From JAYPLE01 sp047627515 (lineage in GTDB: Bacteria; Bacteroidota; Bacteroidia; Cytophagales; Cyclobacteriaceae): DNA of 14,855 bases. The notes under the pieces are model-generated. The model worked only from the letters and a program-made list of their open reading frames with translations, was not told the DNA's origin and did not search any database. The stretch is from assembly GCA_047627515.1 (NCBI GenBank), contig JBLHTU010000087.1, forward strand, positions 1 through 14,855, read 5' to 3'. A program made the translations under genes and the position numbers. Shown piece after piece: positions 14,775 to 14,855 of the stretch (positions are counted from its first letter, which is position 1; every line of letters begins with the position of its first letter).

Positions 14775-14855
14775 TCATTGATGTTTGAATTCTCGGAGAA
14801 ATTCACGCTGAATATCGTTTTTCTTTAATCTTTGTAAACTCAATTTGCCTATTTT
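14775..14855 (-). CDS. Possible 3' end of a gene continuing past the right edge
   Basis: On the minus strand one frame stays open from the right edge for 26 codons and ends in TGA at 14777-14775. It reads KIGKLSLQRLKKNDIQREFLR followed by EFKHQ: amphipathic, basic and helix-forming. The other two minus frames meet stops within this stretch. I do not recognise the family, and 26 codons can stay open by chance. If real, it lies 58 bases upstream of recQ on the same strand and could belong to the same transcription unit. Confidence 0.4.
   Translation of the reverse strand, partial: KIGKLSLQRLKKNDIQREFLREFKHQ

Overview
The window is a compact, chromosomal-type stretch from a member of the Bacteroidota, most likely the order Cytophagales. 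The evidence is the gliding-motility lipoprotein GldH, a Bacteroidota-style RicT with a cysteine-rich N terminus, a ComEA-like helix-hairpin-helix protein of the Bacteroidota type, and starts without Shine-Dalgarno sequences. Two possible promoters carry the TAnnTTTG box used by this phylum. Base composition looks even and moderately AT-rich (not counted). I see no tRNA, rRNA, CRISPR array, transposase or integrase, and no stretch over 300 bases without a gene.

Layout, left to right. (1) Bases 1-1018 (+): the C-terminal part of an M16 zinc-peptidase-family protein, cut by the left edge. (2) Bases 1007-4463 (-): hemA (glutamyl-tRNA reductase), then, 19 bases downstream, a secreted WG-repeat protein that converges on and overlaps the M16 gene by 12 bases. 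(3) Bases 4464-4561: a divergent promoter region. (4) Bases 4562-9508 (+): a membrane-anchored three-HHH protein, followed with no gap and in the same reading frame (TGA|GTG) by a 1337-residue DUF4011-type superfamily 1 helicase. The helicase ends in what looks like a degenerate Vsr/MTES_1575-type nuclease domain. (5) Bases 9505-14716 (-): recQ, purD, ricT and gldH, transcribed in that order with gaps of 49 and 58 bases and a 4-base overlap, so possibly one transcription unit with an extra promoter before ricT. gldH overlaps the helicase stop tail to tail. (6) Bases 14775-14855 (-): the last 26 codons of a possible further gene.

Most genes are housekeeping: heme synthesis, purine synthesis, DNA repair, RNA-processing accessory and gliding. 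The part least explained by known biology is the HHH protein plus giant helicase pair. Its features are a membrane-anchored DNA-binding protein, a helicase motor with a 630-residue insertion between the Walker motifs, a nuclease-like tail lacking one expected acidic residue, and only one stop codon between the two reading frames. It could be a core DNA-processing module, for example in DNA uptake or repair, or a domesticated relative of helicase-nuclease defence proteins. The sequence alone does not decide.
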